From IMG/VR virus record IMGVR_UViG_3300045738_001928, positions 1 through 29,001 of that record: DNA of 29,001 nt. One strand, 5' to 3'. The notes beneath the pieces are model-generated. The model searched no databases and was not told the DNA's origin. It saw nothing but the letters and a program-made list of their open reading frames with translations. This DNA comes from a virus. Of this stretch, positions 21,261 through 29,001 are shown piece after piece; position 1 is the stretch's first letter; every line of letters starts with the position of its first letter. The position numbers and the translations under genes were made by a program.

Positions 21261-21899
21261 ATGGCGAAAAAATTCGACCTCTCTCAGATCAGGGAGAAGG
21301 TAGCTTTCATTCTAAATTTTAATGAAGGTCAATTAGATAGCGACTTTTCAAAGGCGCAGATTGATATGGCTATCAACGAGTCATATCTTGACGAGGTATC
21401 TGCCGCTATCGAAGAGGGTGACCGAAGATGGTTTCACCACACACAGGATATTATTTGGCCGGAAAAGCAACGTGTCCTCACCCTGCCAGACAGTATCGCT
21501 GGTAAAAATATAATAAATATAAAGTGCGAGAATACATCCCAACCCGTCAAGCTCGAGGACTACAACAGGCTTGCCTGGAGTAGAATTACCGGACCGACAA
21601 AAACGAAAACCCTAAGTGTCACATACATGCCTGAACCATCATCGCTTATCAACGACTCCGATGAGCCATATCTCGTTCCAAGAAGACATAGGCATGTCAT
21701 CGCTTGGGCAGCGGCAATATTGCTACGCCAAGTGGCCGACGAGGTCGCACCGCAGCAGTGGGTTATAAGACACCAGCAAATTCGACTCCGTTTTTGGAGC
21801 GACATAACAAGAGGCCGACCCATCGAGGGTGGGGTGCCAAGAATAAGCCAAGACGGCTACGAGGAGGATATATATGAATTCCAGATCACAGAGTATTAA
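21261..21899 (+). CDS. Head-to-tail adaptor-like protein
   Basis: A 212-residue protein with features of podovirus adaptors (tail tubular protein A/gp4-like): an N-terminal helix pair (SQIREKVAFILNF, SKAQIDMAINESYLDEV), a central beta region around IWPEKQRVLTLP, and a helix after a Pro/His-rich loop (PRRHRHVIAWAAAILLRQVA). In relatives this protein extends the portal and anchors the tail nozzle. Its start directly follows the previous stop. It overlaps the next gene by 26 bases. The assignment rests mostly on order and layout. Confidence 0.65.
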   Translation: MAKKFDLSQIREKVAFILNFNEGQLDSDFSKAQIDMAINESYLDEVSAAIEEGDRRWFHHTQDIIWPEKQRVLTLPDSIAGKNIINIKCENTSQPVKLEDYNRLAWSRITGPTKTKTLSVTYMPEPSSLINDSDEPYLVPRRHRHVIAWAAAILLRQVADEVAPQQWVIRHQQIRLRFWSDITRGRPIEGGVPRISQDGYEEDIYEFQITEY

Positions 21900-22776
21900 G
21901 AGGCGCAAGATTGTGTCGATTATGAATCGCACAGATGTGCTGCAGACGCACTATACCGACGAGGGAGAGATCTATCAACTTTCACCGTACGAGGTTCGTG
22001 ATGTTAGTGGAAACGTAGCGGAGGGATTTATTAGGGAGTGCGGCATGAAGAACGTCAGCGAGTATACTCCCACCCCTATACCCATAAAGCCCGGTGAGGA
22101 TATGGCGCATGTCGCAAACATGACCGGAAATCCGTTTATGACGGAACTACAGGAGTTTAAAGAGTTCGACCCTTCCACGGGGAAGGAAAAGGTAGTCTAT
22201 AGGAAGAACCCACAGGTTAAGCCGCAGGTTATTCGACATAAAATGATGCGAGGGGAGAAACTCGTACAGTCGCCCTATGGTGGAAATGAGCTTTTAAATT
22301 TAGGGTCTGTTGATGTTGAGATACCCCCTTACTCCCTACACTTGGTTCCGCTGCGGATCGCCACTTGGTTGTCTGCCAGGGAAGCCAACACATCGTCAAT
22401 ATCTGGGTTTAATGCTATTCGCGTTATTACTGGCGACCTGCCAAATTTTAGGCCAAACGAAAACTGGGAATTAGATGAACTTCGATACTGGATTTTGATG
22501 GTTAAGCCAGATGTTGATGATGCAGTACTTGGGCTCTCGGAAAAACAACTTACAACTGCGGGCCTCGAGGACACAATTATAGACAAGAAGATCCTGCTCA
22601 TTCATGCAGCGCATTTTCTCATTGCCGACGATAGATACTCGGTGCCATCGCAGAAGAAATTTCAAATGATGTATGAGAAGCACCGCGACGAGATAAACAA
22701 AAAGGCTCGAGTGGACGGAATGAAACGTAAAAAACTGGAGACAGAAACGGAAGGCAGTGTCTCGGAGTCACTATAA
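21874..22776 (+). CDS. Putative head-tail/tail structural protein (300 aa)
   Basis: A 300-residue protein of unknown family between the adaptor-like and nozzle-like genes. The start has GGAGG seven bases upstream. Segments include an N-terminal basic stretch (SRSQSIKRRKIVS), a middle with several Pro-rich turns and beta strands (VDVEIPPYSLHLVPLRI), a WELDELRYWILMVKPDVDDA helix and a very basic C-terminal helix (HRDEINKKARVDGMKRKKLE). It probably joins the tail or the inner surface of the connector. Its end overlaps the next gene by 20 bases. Confidence 0.62.
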   Translation: MNSRSQSIKRRKIVSIMNRTDVLQTHYTDEGEIYQLSPYEVRDVSGNVAEGFIRECGMKNVSEYTPTPIPIKPGEDMAHVANMTGNPFMTELQEFKEFDPSTGKEKVVYRKNPQVKPQVIRHKMMRGEKLVQSPYGGNELLNLGSVDVEIPPYSLHLVPLRIATWLSAREANTSSISGFNAIRVITGDLPNFRPNENWELDELRYWILMVKPDVDDAVLGLSEKQLTTAGLEDTIIDKKILLIHAAHFLIADDRYSVPSQKKFQMMYEKHRDEINKKARVDGMKRKKLETETEGSVSESL

Positions 22777-25000
22777 ATATCTAGGGATAAAACCCAACGG
22801 CGGCATCAACGAGAGCGAGGATGGCTGGAAAAAGAACCAATTAAGGATTGCCCGGAATGCTTGGGCACCCCGTAGGGTTCTTGAACAACGACCCGGTTAT
22901 ACCGGAGTCACATCCACCTACTACTCGGATTATGATGTTGTCGAAGAGGGAGAGGACCTCGTTCTGGTTGGGGCTAAAGGTACTGTCTTCACACAAGCCG
23001 GTTCTGGGTTGGATCTGACCCTACACGAATTCGGTGATCGCGATCGGTGGTACTTTGGCCTGGAAGACCCGAACGTAGATGGTGTTGCCGTTGAGCACAC
23101 TCCTCAAAAAAGCAATATGACCGTTACTGCGGAATATTGTGATGAGTCTGGCTGGTCCAGACTCGGTGGCGCGGAACTAACGTCCTCCGGTTCCGCGCCG
23201 CTATCTAAAGCAGAAAGGCATCTCGGTGGTGATATTTTTGTCTATAATTTTGCTGCTCCGCAAAATTGGGCCAAGAGGATTCTCGATGATCTCCCCTTAT
23301 CGCCAGAAAAATATTGGATACGGTTCACCTTGCGAAAGAGAGAGGACGAGTTCTTCAAGGGGTCCAGCGTGACTGAACAAATTGATAACGTCAATACGCT
23401 GACAACCCCACCGGCAGCAGAGCAGATGAATGTACGCACCTCTATTGATGGGGTGAAGTCAAACAAGTACTTCGAGGAAAAAACCGACCAAGAGGAATTT
23501 GGAACACAGTATCCGGTAAAACTCGCAAACCCAAAGACAATAAAAAGCTCTATTGCCGCAAGGGGTTTATTCATCGCCCAGTTCCCCAACGGCAAGCGAT
23601 ATATATCAGTAAGATCGACGCACGATGGTCTTCAGTTTGACAATATGGCTTCTCTCGATTTTGAGGACCTTTACTCGCACAAGAGCACAAAGAAAAGCGA
23701 GGACATACCCCCTTCAGCCGCAATCATACCGCAGAGCGAAGAGATGTATATTGCATATGGCGGTGTTGTCACTAGACATTCCATACCATTTAAAACTGCG
23801 GCATCTGACAATAATGAGATTTTATTAGACGAGGTAGAGGAGACGGTTAGTGAATATACTATCTCTGCCGATGTAGACCAAAGGGAGTCTGTTGTTGGTA
23901 AGTATGGCGTGTATTCCACCGAATACATCACCACTGGCATCGAGGATGATTGGCCAGAAGCTAATCTTATAGCGTTCCAGCAAAACCGTTTTTGGTGCGT
24001 GGAAAAGAAATACCCACACATTCTTCGCTGGAGTGCGCCATTTCCGTACCATAAGGTGTGGCCAAAAATGAGCGGAACTGTGCTTTTTGAAAACGACAAC
24101 TCACCAATAACAGCCATTACAGAGCATTTTGGAACGACTATTGTATTTAAGCAAGACTCTATCTGGTCACTTAAATATATGGGCCAGACGGCAGATAACA
24201 CCGACTTGGATACATATGTTGCACATCGCTCCGTTGCTGGCATTGGTGCCGTGGCACATCGCTCGATTCAGTCTGTCGAGGGGCGGTTACTGTTTATGTC
24301 CGAGGATGGAATATACGCATATAATGGTGGAGAAGCCGCAAAACTAAGCCTCAGAATTCAAGATACTATCGATCGCATAAACCCATCGCGCCGCGCCTTC
24401 GCCACCAGTTGTCACTGGCGCAGGAAAAACTGTTACCTTCTCTCCGTTGCCCTTGATGATAGCACCCACAATAATGCAACAATTTGTTTTGATTATAGAA
24501 ACAATGCTTTTTGGGTCTGGGACGGTTTTGACGTTGCGGATTGGATTGTGGACGAGAATCAAGATGATGATGAGGTCCTATATTTTGTTAAGGGTGATGG
24601 TGACATTTGCTCGTTTGATGCAGGCAGCGATGATTTCGGGGCAGCAATTAACATTGAGCTTGAAACACATCGACTCGGTAAAGAGGACGGCAGGACGAGA
24701 AACTTGCGCCTTATTGAGGTGGCAGGGTCATCTGCCATAAAAGATATAGATATACACGTATCGGCAAATGACGGATTAAAGGGCTCGAAAGACACTAAGA
24801 TTAGCTTCTTAGGTGGCGAAAAATTCAACGATGGTCGGTTTGGTTCTGCAGTATTTCCACCACTAACGATGGCTCGACGCAGGGTTGCGACACGCATAAC
24901 CGGGCAATGGATTCAATTAAACATCAAGCACAGCGCAACCGGCGTTCTTCCTGAAATACACCAGATAGACCTTGGTCTTAATCTATTAGGGAGGCGATAA
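22757..25000 (+). CDS. Tail nozzle (tail tubular protein B-like) protein
   Basis: A 747-residue protein resembling podovirus tail nozzle or stabilisation proteins. The N-terminus shows the typical Gly-Gly-Ile-Asn segment (IKPNGGINESEDGWKKNQL), the ARNAWAPRR strand and LEQRPGYT (residues 30-49). Long beta-rich stretches follow, with a propeller-like series in the second half: LIAFQQNRFWCVEK, ITAITEHFGTTIVFKQDSIW, GRLLFMSEDGIYAYNGGEA, NCYLLSVALDD, NNAFWVWDGFD. These nozzles close the tail channel until ejection. The start is GTG at 22757 with GGAAGG upstream. The TAA overlaps the next ATG. Confidence 0.78.
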   Translation: MSRSHYKYLGIKPNGGINESEDGWKKNQLRIARNAWAPRRVLEQRPGYTGVTSTYYSDYDVVEEGEDLVLVGAKGTVFTQAGSGLDLTLHEFGDRDRWYFGLEDPNVDGVAVEHTPQKSNMTVTAEYCDESGWSRLGGAELTSSGSAPLSKAERHLGGDIFVYNFAAPQNWAKRILDDLPLSPEKYWIRFTLRKREDEFFKGSSVTEQIDNVNTLTTPPAAEQMNVRTSIDGVKSNKYFEEKTDQEEFGTQYPVKLANPKTIKSSIAARGLFIAQFPNGKRYISVRSTHDGLQFDNMASLDFEDLYSHKSTKKSEDIPPSAAIIPQSEEMYIAYGGVVTRHSIPFKTAASDNNEILLDEVEETVSEYTISADVDQRESVVGKYGVYSTEYITTGIEDDWPEANLIAFQQNRFWCVEKKYPHILRWSAPFPYHKVWPKMSGTVLFENDNSPITAITEHFGTTIVFKQDSIWSLKYMGQTADNTDLDTYVAHRSVAGIGAVAHRSIQSVEGRLLFMSEDGIYAYNGGEAAKLSLRIQDTIDRINPSRRAFATSCHWRRKNCYLLSVALDDSTHNNATICFDYRNNAFWVWDGFDVADWIVDENQDDDEVLYFVKGDGDICSFDAGSDDFGAAINIELETHRLGKEDGRTRNLRLIEVAGSSAIKDIDIHVSANDGLKGSKDTKISFLGGEKFNDGRFGSAVFPPLTMARRRVATRITGQWIQLNIKHSATGVLPEIHQIDLGLNLLGRR

Positions 25001-25626
25001 TGTCATTTGTAGCCATCCCCGGAAAAATAGGCAAGAGGTCGGGTGAGGACCGTGCAATTAACGAAGCTGAGTTTGAAGCTATCGCCAGAGGGCACATTCC
25101 AACCTATATTCAGTCCGGGGTTATAGGCACACAGAAGAGTGAATTATCTAAATTTGCCACCACAATTGGCAGTGTCGCTCCAGAAAACAACATCTTTACC
25201 CTGGTCAGACTCGACCCTCTTTATATTGGCATGTATGTCAATCAAAGCAGAATAAGGGTTGCACAGGCGGCACCAGGAGCAACCTGTTCGTTTGCTATTT
25301 ATCAGCTTATTGGCAGTAACTTCGCACAAGTGCCAGGAACTCAATGTCGCGTTGATTGCAGCGAAATTGGCCTAATAGAGAAGAACCTGAAACGCAGCGT
25401 AAAACTCAGTGAAAAGGGTGAATATTACATAGGCACATATCTTGAGGGTGGGTATCCGGCACTCTTTGGCTACAACTTCTCAGGTGGCAGTCTTTTCGAT
25501 GTCATGGTTGCATCACCAAAAACAACCCCAGTTATGTCCATTAGTGTGGATGAGCTAGACAGAGTGCCACCTCTAAACGTGCCCATTATATCGTATTTAA
25601 CCCCAAAGGCGGGGGGTCTGCTCTAA
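25000..25626 (+). CDS. Putative tail appendage protein (208 aa)
   Basis: A 208-residue, beta-rich protein starting MSFVAIPGKIGKRSG. The middle has strand-turn patterns of small sugar-binding or fibre modules (YIGMYVNQSRIRVAQA, then ATCSFAIYQLIGSNF and GEYYIGTYLEGGYPALFG), and it follows the nozzle gene, where appendage genes are common. A tail-fibre or spike part is likely, but no family can be named. The start overlaps the previous TAA, with GGGAGGCG upstream, and its stop overlaps the next ATG. Confidence 0.65.
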   Translation: MSFVAIPGKIGKRSGEDRAINEAEFEAIARGHIPTYIQSGVIGTQKSELSKFATTIGSVAPENNIFTLVRLDPLYIGMYVNQSRIRVAQAAPGATCSFAIYQLIGSNFAQVPGTQCRVDCSEIGLIEKNLKRSVKLSEKGEYYIGTYLEGGYPALFGYNFSGGSLFDVMVASPKTTPVMSISVDELDRVPPLNVPIISYLTPKAGGLL

Positions 25627-25889
25627 TGCCTGTTAGAAATATCCACACGTTTCGAGATGCCGAAGTGATAGACGCAGACCGTCTAAATAGGAACTTCAAG
25701 AAAATTCAAGCCAAATTTGGTACAATTTTAAATGAGGATATACATATATCTGCCAGCATCTCTGGCAAAAAAATCACGGAGAATTCCCAGAAAATCCCCA
25801 TCAAGATGGAAAATGTCAGATGGGATGGTGCCCTTAGCAAAAAAGCATCCTCATATTCCCCAGACTTAGGATGGTATCTCCAGGAGTAG
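25626..25889 (+). CDS. Small tail module paralogous to the Ig-like protein C-terminus
   Basis: An 87-residue protein, most of which (IHTFRDAEVIDADRLNRNF, KFGTILNEDIHISASISGKKI) matches the C-terminal module of the gene at 12538-13179, with shared HTF, D-E-IDA-R-N-NF, KFG-I-N-D and SA-IS-KI positions. The pattern resembles connecting segments of tail-fibre proteins. The tail after the module (WDGALSKKASSYSPDLGWY) differs. It probably provides a docking or trimerising segment for appendages. The start overlaps the previous stop (TAATG); three bases separate it from the next gene. Confidence 0.7.
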   Translation: MPVRNIHTFRDAEVIDADRLNRNFKKIQAKFGTILNEDIHISASISGKKITENSQKIPIKMENVRWDGALSKKASSYSPDLGWYLQE

Positions 25890-25892
25890 TAC

Positions 25893-26339
25893 ATGACAGT
25901 GAAAAATTACGAACTTCCCAATTTTGGCAATTTTATTGGAGCACAGGCTCGATTAGTTGGGCTTGCGTGTCTGCCAGACGTAAACACCGATAAACCTTGG
26001 ACGCTAAATTCCGTTAGCTTTTTCGCGAATAAGAAATCAGAACTTCCCGCTGACGCTGCATCTTCCGAGCCGACCACACTGCTTCTCGCTGCTGGATATT
26101 TCGACAATCAGGGCGAGTGGGCAGTCGATAATCAAATTGTTGTCTCTTATAATATCGAGATTGCACCGTCAGCATTCGTTTATGGAACCGCAACCGCGCC
26201 GGGTGGGTCGGTAAAGATGGACTTTGGAGACGCAAGTGGCCCATTCTTTCTGGCGCTCTTTGCCGATGCAAATGATGCCGATGACTGGCTGGCAGAACGA
26301 GAACTTACACTTTCAACCTACATTCAGAGGGATATCTAA
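25893..26339 (+). CDS. Putative tail appendage protein (148 aa)
   Basis: A 148-residue, mainly beta protein starting MTVKNYELPNFGNFIGAQA, Ala/Gly-rich with strands such as TTLLLAAGYFDNQGEWAVD, NQIVVSYNIEIAPSAFVYG and GPFFLALFADANDADDW. It looks like a compact beta-sandwich virion protein. AGGAG lies six bases before the ATG. It follows the paralogous module gene in the way the 199-residue protein follows the Ig-like gene at the other end of the operon, though the two do not look alike in sequence. Function inferred from position. Confidence 0.62.
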   Translation: MTVKNYELPNFGNFIGAQARLVGLACLPDVNTDKPWTLNSVSFFANKKSELPADAASSEPTTLLLAAGYFDNQGEWAVDNQIVVSYNIEIAPSAFVYGTATAPGGSVKMDFGDASGPFFLALFADANDADDWLAERELTLSTYIQRDI

Positions 26340-27406
26340 TGCTTCACCAAACAGGAGGAAGACCTCCACCACCACCATCACTACCACCACAAGGCGGCGG
26401 GGCAGGTTTTCAACAAACATCATTCGCACAAATGCAGAATAGAATTCCAATGGCAAGAAGGAAGGTACCAAGGTCAGGTATTCCGGGCGCAGGTATTCCG
26501 GGCGCAGGTATTCCGGGCGCAGGTGTTCCAGATGCGGGTATTCCATCCGGCCCCGACAACCTCCCACCAATTCCAGGAGGGGAAGGTGCGCCACCTCCTC
26601 CAACCAACCCACCACCACCTAGGTTTGAATTGCCTGAAGAGTTTCAAAACTTGGACCTTGACCAGGTTACAAAAATGAAGACAGACCTAGTCAGAAAGGT
26701 TCTACCTGAATCTGCAAAAACATACACGGGAGACCCCCCGCCCATGAGTGCCGAGGAATCAGAAGCACAATATGCAGGGAGTAATCCAGCAGCAGCAGAA
26801 GCAGCAGAGCGGATAATAAACGAACCACCACCAGGGGAATCCTCGCGGGGGGATGGCATCGACTACCAAGATGCCCTTGCAGGACTATTGGGGCGAAATA
26901 AGGAAGTATACGACAGGGACATGGAGAATGTACACGGCTTGAGGGCCAAGCTCGAGCGTGATGCCGCAAGCAATAATGCAATTGCAGGCTCTACTGGTGC
27001 CGGTGGATTCTTTGGTGCTCTATCATCAGGGGCAAATCAGCAGGCAGTAAATGCCATGGCCGATGCCTCGCAAAAACATGCTGCCAGAGAGATTGATATA
27101 CGTCTCGATGTTCTTGGCAAGCAAATTCAGCAGGCAGAAAATGCCAAGGACCGCGATGCAACCAAGGCGCTCAAAGATAAGTATGAGCAATACCTGCGCG
27201 ACAGAATGGCGCTTCAGTTCCCTCTGCCACCAGATGAAGATGAACTGGCGAAGCAGGAGAGGCAGAAGTATTTGGATAACATCGGTCCGGTGGACTCAGA
27301 AGGGCTGGCCACCAACGTAACCACACACAGCGGTGAGCCCGAGAAGAAGAGAGATTACCTGGCCCCCATAAAGAAGACGCTATCAGTGCTCAATCCATTC
27401 GATTAG
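26339..27406 (+). CDS. Pro-rich, elastin-like-repeat virion protein, possible ejection protein
   Basis: A 355-residue protein. The N-terminal 95 residues are extremely rich in Pro, Gly and Ala with a short run of IPGAG pentads (residues about 47-68) followed by GAPPPPTNPPPP. The rest is Ala/Asp/Glu/Lys-rich and helical (GLRAKLERDAASNNAIAG; HAAREIDIRLDVLGKQIQQA; then ATKALKDKYEQYLRDRMALQ). A Gly-rich loop lies near GSTGAGGFFGALSSG. This composition and the position suggest an internal or ejection protein, or a flexible tail part. The start overlaps the previous stop (TAATG) and lacks a strong ribosome binding site. The final bases of the gene are one arm of a 16-bp inverted repeat. Confidence 0.66.
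   Translation: MLHQTGGRPPPPPSLPPQGGGAGFQQTSFAQMQNRIPMARRKVPRSGIPGAGIPGAGIPGAGVPDAGIPSGPDNLPPIPGGEGAPPPPTNPPPPRFELPEEFQNLDLDQVTKMKTDLVRKVLPESAKTYTGDPPPMSAEESEAQYAGSNPAAAEAAERIINEPPPGESSRGDGIDYQDALAGLLGRNKEVYDRDMENVHGLRAKLERDAASNNAIAGSTGAGGFFGALSSGANQQAVNAMADASQKHAAREIDIRLDVLGKQIQQAENAKDRDATKALKDKYEQYLRDRMALQFPLPPDEDELAKQERQKYLDNIGPVDSEGLATNVTTHSGEPEKKRDYLAPIKKTLSVLNPFD
26477..26551 (+). repeat. 15-bp tandem repeat encoding IPGAG pentads
   Basis: Three identical units of GGTATTCCGGGCGCA run at 26477-26491, 26492-26506 and 26507-26521, followed by two diverged units (GGTGTTCCAGATGCG at 26522-26536 and GGTATTCCATCCGGC at 26537-26551). They encode G-I-P-G-A three times, then G-V-P-D-A and G-I-P-S-G. 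Exact units suggest recent slippage or expansion. Confidence 0.85.
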
Positions 27407-27535
27407 TGTCGTATCGGTGACGACTAAGGAGAAAAAATGCAGACATATAGAGACGGCAGTTATGAGCTATCAAGAAATCAACCAGGCCAGGTAGCCGGTC
27501 AAGTAGATGATCAAAATACATACGACACTAATCGA
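27399..27535. repeat. 16-bp perfect inverted repeat spanning a gene start
   Basis: TCGATTAGTGTCGTAT at 27399-27414 is the exact inverse of ATACGACACTAATCGA at 27520-27535, 105 bases apart. The left arm contains the stop of the 355-residue gene (27404-27406); the right arm lies 28 codons into the next gene. The Shine-Dalgarno site AAGGAG and the start at 27437 lie in the loop. In mRNA this could form a long-range stem affecting translation or RNase III processing. Confidence 0.8.
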
Positions 27536-27964
27536 TTTGGTGAAGCTCAAAAGAGAATGGCCGAACTCCAGGCAGAGACAGAGCGCATCCAAAAGCAGTT
27601 AGAAGAGGATGGCAAAAAAACCTGGAGGGACTATGCGGGCGCGGCTCTCAATAGGGGTGTACAGGGCGGGACAATGGCCGGACAAGCCTCGGGCTGGAAC
27701 CCATATGCCATTGCTGCGGGTGCTGTTGGTGGTGCAGGCGTTGGGCTTTTTGAAAAACACAACGAACGTGGACCGCAGAGTGGTGGCGACATGAGCGGAG
27801 CATTCGCAAGTGTAAATGATTCGATTCGCTATCAAATGGCGCAGGACATGTACGATCGACAAATGCGAATGATGTCACCGCAACAGCAGGCAAGTATGAA
27901 AACGCCACAGGCAAATGGGCAACCCATTAATCATCCAGGGTCACGACCCTTGAATGAGTTTTAA
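27437..27964 (+). CDS. Gly-rich putative internal/ejection protein (175 aa)
   Basis: A 175-residue protein starting MQTYRDGSYELSRNQPG. The first part is polar and helical with a coiled-coil stretch (EAQKRMAELQAETERIQKQLEE); the centre is a Gly/Ala-rich hydrophobic region (AIAAGAVGGAGVGLF) of the sort seen in DNA-ejection and membrane-interacting proteins; the C-terminus is Gln/Met-rich (YDRQMRMMSPQQQ). AAGGAG lies six bases before the ATG, one of the clearest initiation signals among the last genes. A role in DNA ejection is inferred only from composition and position. Its start lies in the loop of the inverted repeat. Confidence 0.62.
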   Translation: MQTYRDGSYELSRNQPGQVAGQVDDQNTYDTNRFGEAQKRMAELQAETERIQKQLEEDGKKTWRDYAGAALNRGVQGGTMAGQASGWNPYAIAAGAVGGAGVGLFEKHNERGPQSGGDMSGAFASVNDSIRYQMAQDMYDRQMRMMSPQQQASMKTPQANGQPINHPGSRPLNEF

Positions 27965-27966
27965 TA

Positions 27967-29001
27967 ATGCCTGGACTCGGAGATACACTTTTTACCAACA
28001 TGCTTCGCATGGCGAGTGCTGAAAACCAACGCGCACGAGACGATAAGCAACGGCGCGAGTTTCAATTGCAGGAGCAGGAAACTGCCGCAAAGGACGAGGC
28101 TAATCGTCGAATAAGCGCATCGCAACTCGGGATGAAACAGGACCAAGATGCTTGGTACAAGCAGCAGTTTGAAGTCGCAGAGGAGCAGGGTCGAATCGCA
28201 GGGGTAAATGGTGGCGAAATGCCTGTCTATGAAAATGCGAACGCAAGTGCCTATGCTCAAAAGGGCTTTCAGATAGGGCAGGCAGAGGCCTCAAAAACAA
28301 AGTACGAAATAGATGAGCGCGACCACAAGAGAAGGCAGTGGGCTGCTGAATTCAACCAAAGGGGAGAGGATCAAAGCGCAAGGCGAAAGTCATACGATCA
28401 ACGAACAGCCTCAAGGGACCGAAATACCCTAGCAAGCGAGAAGAATACCTTTAGCGAACCGTTAAAGCTTCAGCTTAAAATGGTTGGTTCAAAGTACAAG
28501 GAGCTATTCGCCGGAACTTCTCCATATAAGCACACCCCTGGGATTCCCCAGATGGTGACTGGCACGGGGGAGAAGGACTGGGGTTCGCGGGTGCAGGCGA
28601 AAGACGAGGATGGCTTCAAGCTGTGGAAAACACCGCCAAAAACATCCGGTGATGACGACTATGACAATACGGTCAAGGGTTTATATGGGGAATGGGCACA
28701 AGAGGTCCGAGGTATTCTTATGGCAGCAGGCCATAAAGTGCCTCCGGGCAACGATGAGGCCCTCGTAAAAGCTATAGGAAACATCACGATGAGCCCTGCT
28801 GGCTCTAATTCCGAGAGAAGAGAGAGGGTTGACCTTAATGCCTCTGACAGTGCCGTAGAGCAGCCAAATGAAGAAATGGATGAAATAGATGCAGTGGCAG
28901 ATCTTGGGCTTATCGGAGATGGCAAAGAGGAAGAAGACGATTTAATCGACCAAGTTTTGGATGGGATTAAAGGGTTTTTTGGTTCCGCTAAGAAAAAGCG
29001 C
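27967..29001 (+). CDS. Coiled-coil virion protein, 3'-truncated (345+ aa)
   Basis: An open frame from ATG 27967 (MPGLGDTLFTNMLRMASAEN) runs to the window edge without a stop, giving at least 345 residues. It is highly charged, with Gln/Glu/Arg-rich coiled-coil sequence at residues 18-160 and a globular part near GTSPYKHTPGIPQ, then an acidic stretch (EMDEIDAVADLG; GKEEEDDLID) and a final GFFGSAKKKR. The basic end suggests the true C-terminus may be near, but that lies outside the window. It follows the Gly-rich gene by two bases and probably belongs with the ejection or internal virion set. No family is recognised. Confidence 0.62.
   Translation, partial: MPGLGDTLFTNMLRMASAENQRARDDKQRREFQLQEQETAAKDEANRRISASQLGMKQDQDAWYKQQFEVAEEQGRIAGVNGGEMPVYENANASAYAQKGFQIGQAEASKTKYEIDERDHKRRQWAAEFNQRGEDQSARRKSYDQRTASRDRNTLASEKNTFSEPLKLQLKMVGSKYKELFAGTSPYKHTPGIPQMVTGTGEKDWGSRVQAKDEDGFKLWKTPPKTSGDDDYDNTVKGLYGEWAQEVRGILMAAGHKVPPGNDEALVKAIGNITMSPAGSNSERRERVDLNASDSAVEQPNEEMDEIDAVADLGLIGDGKEEEDDLIDQVLDGIKGFFGSAKKKR

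Noticed and set aside
26477-26551. Collagen-like repeat
   Set aside because: Glycine does not recur every third residue; the period is five residues, matching an elastin-type pentad instead.
1-29001. Temperate lifestyle module
   Set aside because: No integrase, excisionase, Cro/CI-type repressor or clear att-like direct repeat was found; the HExxH protein alone is not evidence of lysogeny.

Overview
The window is the interior of a tailed bacteriophage genome (Caudoviricetes), or a metagenomic contig of one. The evidence is a complete rightward packaging and head/tail gene set: terminase large subunit, portal, scaffold, major capsid protein, adaptor-like protein and tail nozzle-like protein. 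No tape-measure, sheath or tail-tube gene is visible, and short Gly/Gln-rich and coiled-coil proteins of the kind ejected with DNA close the window, so a short-tailed (podovirus-like) virion is most likely. Shine-Dalgarno sites are strong and all three stop codons are used normally, which indicates a bacterial host on the standard bacterial code. No integrase, excisionase or repressor is recognisable. The host cannot be named from the sequence.

Layout. (1) 1-3593, rightward replication genes with overlapping ends: an SF2 helicase cut by the window edge, an archaeo-eukaryotic-type (AEP) primase, and a D5/SF3 replicative helicase. (2) 3594-3906, a gene-free stretch with five copies of the 11-mer TTGTCAGTTCA in alternating orientation and repeated geometry: the best candidate for a replication origin or multi-site operator. 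(3) 3907-4654, two rightward genes: a small HExxH protein and a VRR-NUC nuclease. (4) 4651-11724, a leftward cluster of about 21 mostly small genes, visibly AT-richer, including a Gp88/DUF7227-like protein, a cytosine methyltransferase-like protein, a DUF932-like protein and five small proteins with paired CxxC motifs. Most gene joints overlap or abut and reuse a few Shine-Dalgarno cassettes. (5) 11725-12114, a divergent control region with a strong hairpin. (6) 12115-29001, the rightward late operon: possible small terminase, two appendage-like genes, TerL, a small membrane protein, portal, scaffold, capsid, adaptor, nozzle, appendage genes, then likely internal or ejection proteins running off the right edge.

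How it works together. The primase and SF3 helicase probably start and drive replication from the repeat-bearing region beside them, with the SF2 helicase and VRR-NUC nuclease processing replication or recombination intermediates. The leftward cluster looks like an early host-takeover or accessory block, and the late operon builds and fills the particle. The points most worth checking are the repeat array, an intrinsic terminator facing the wrong way inside the leftward cluster, a 16-bp inverted repeat bracketing a late-gene start, a tail module duplicated at the two ends of the morphogenesis operon, Cys clusters in both TerL and portal, and Shine-Dalgarno sequences that encode the C-termini of the genes before them.
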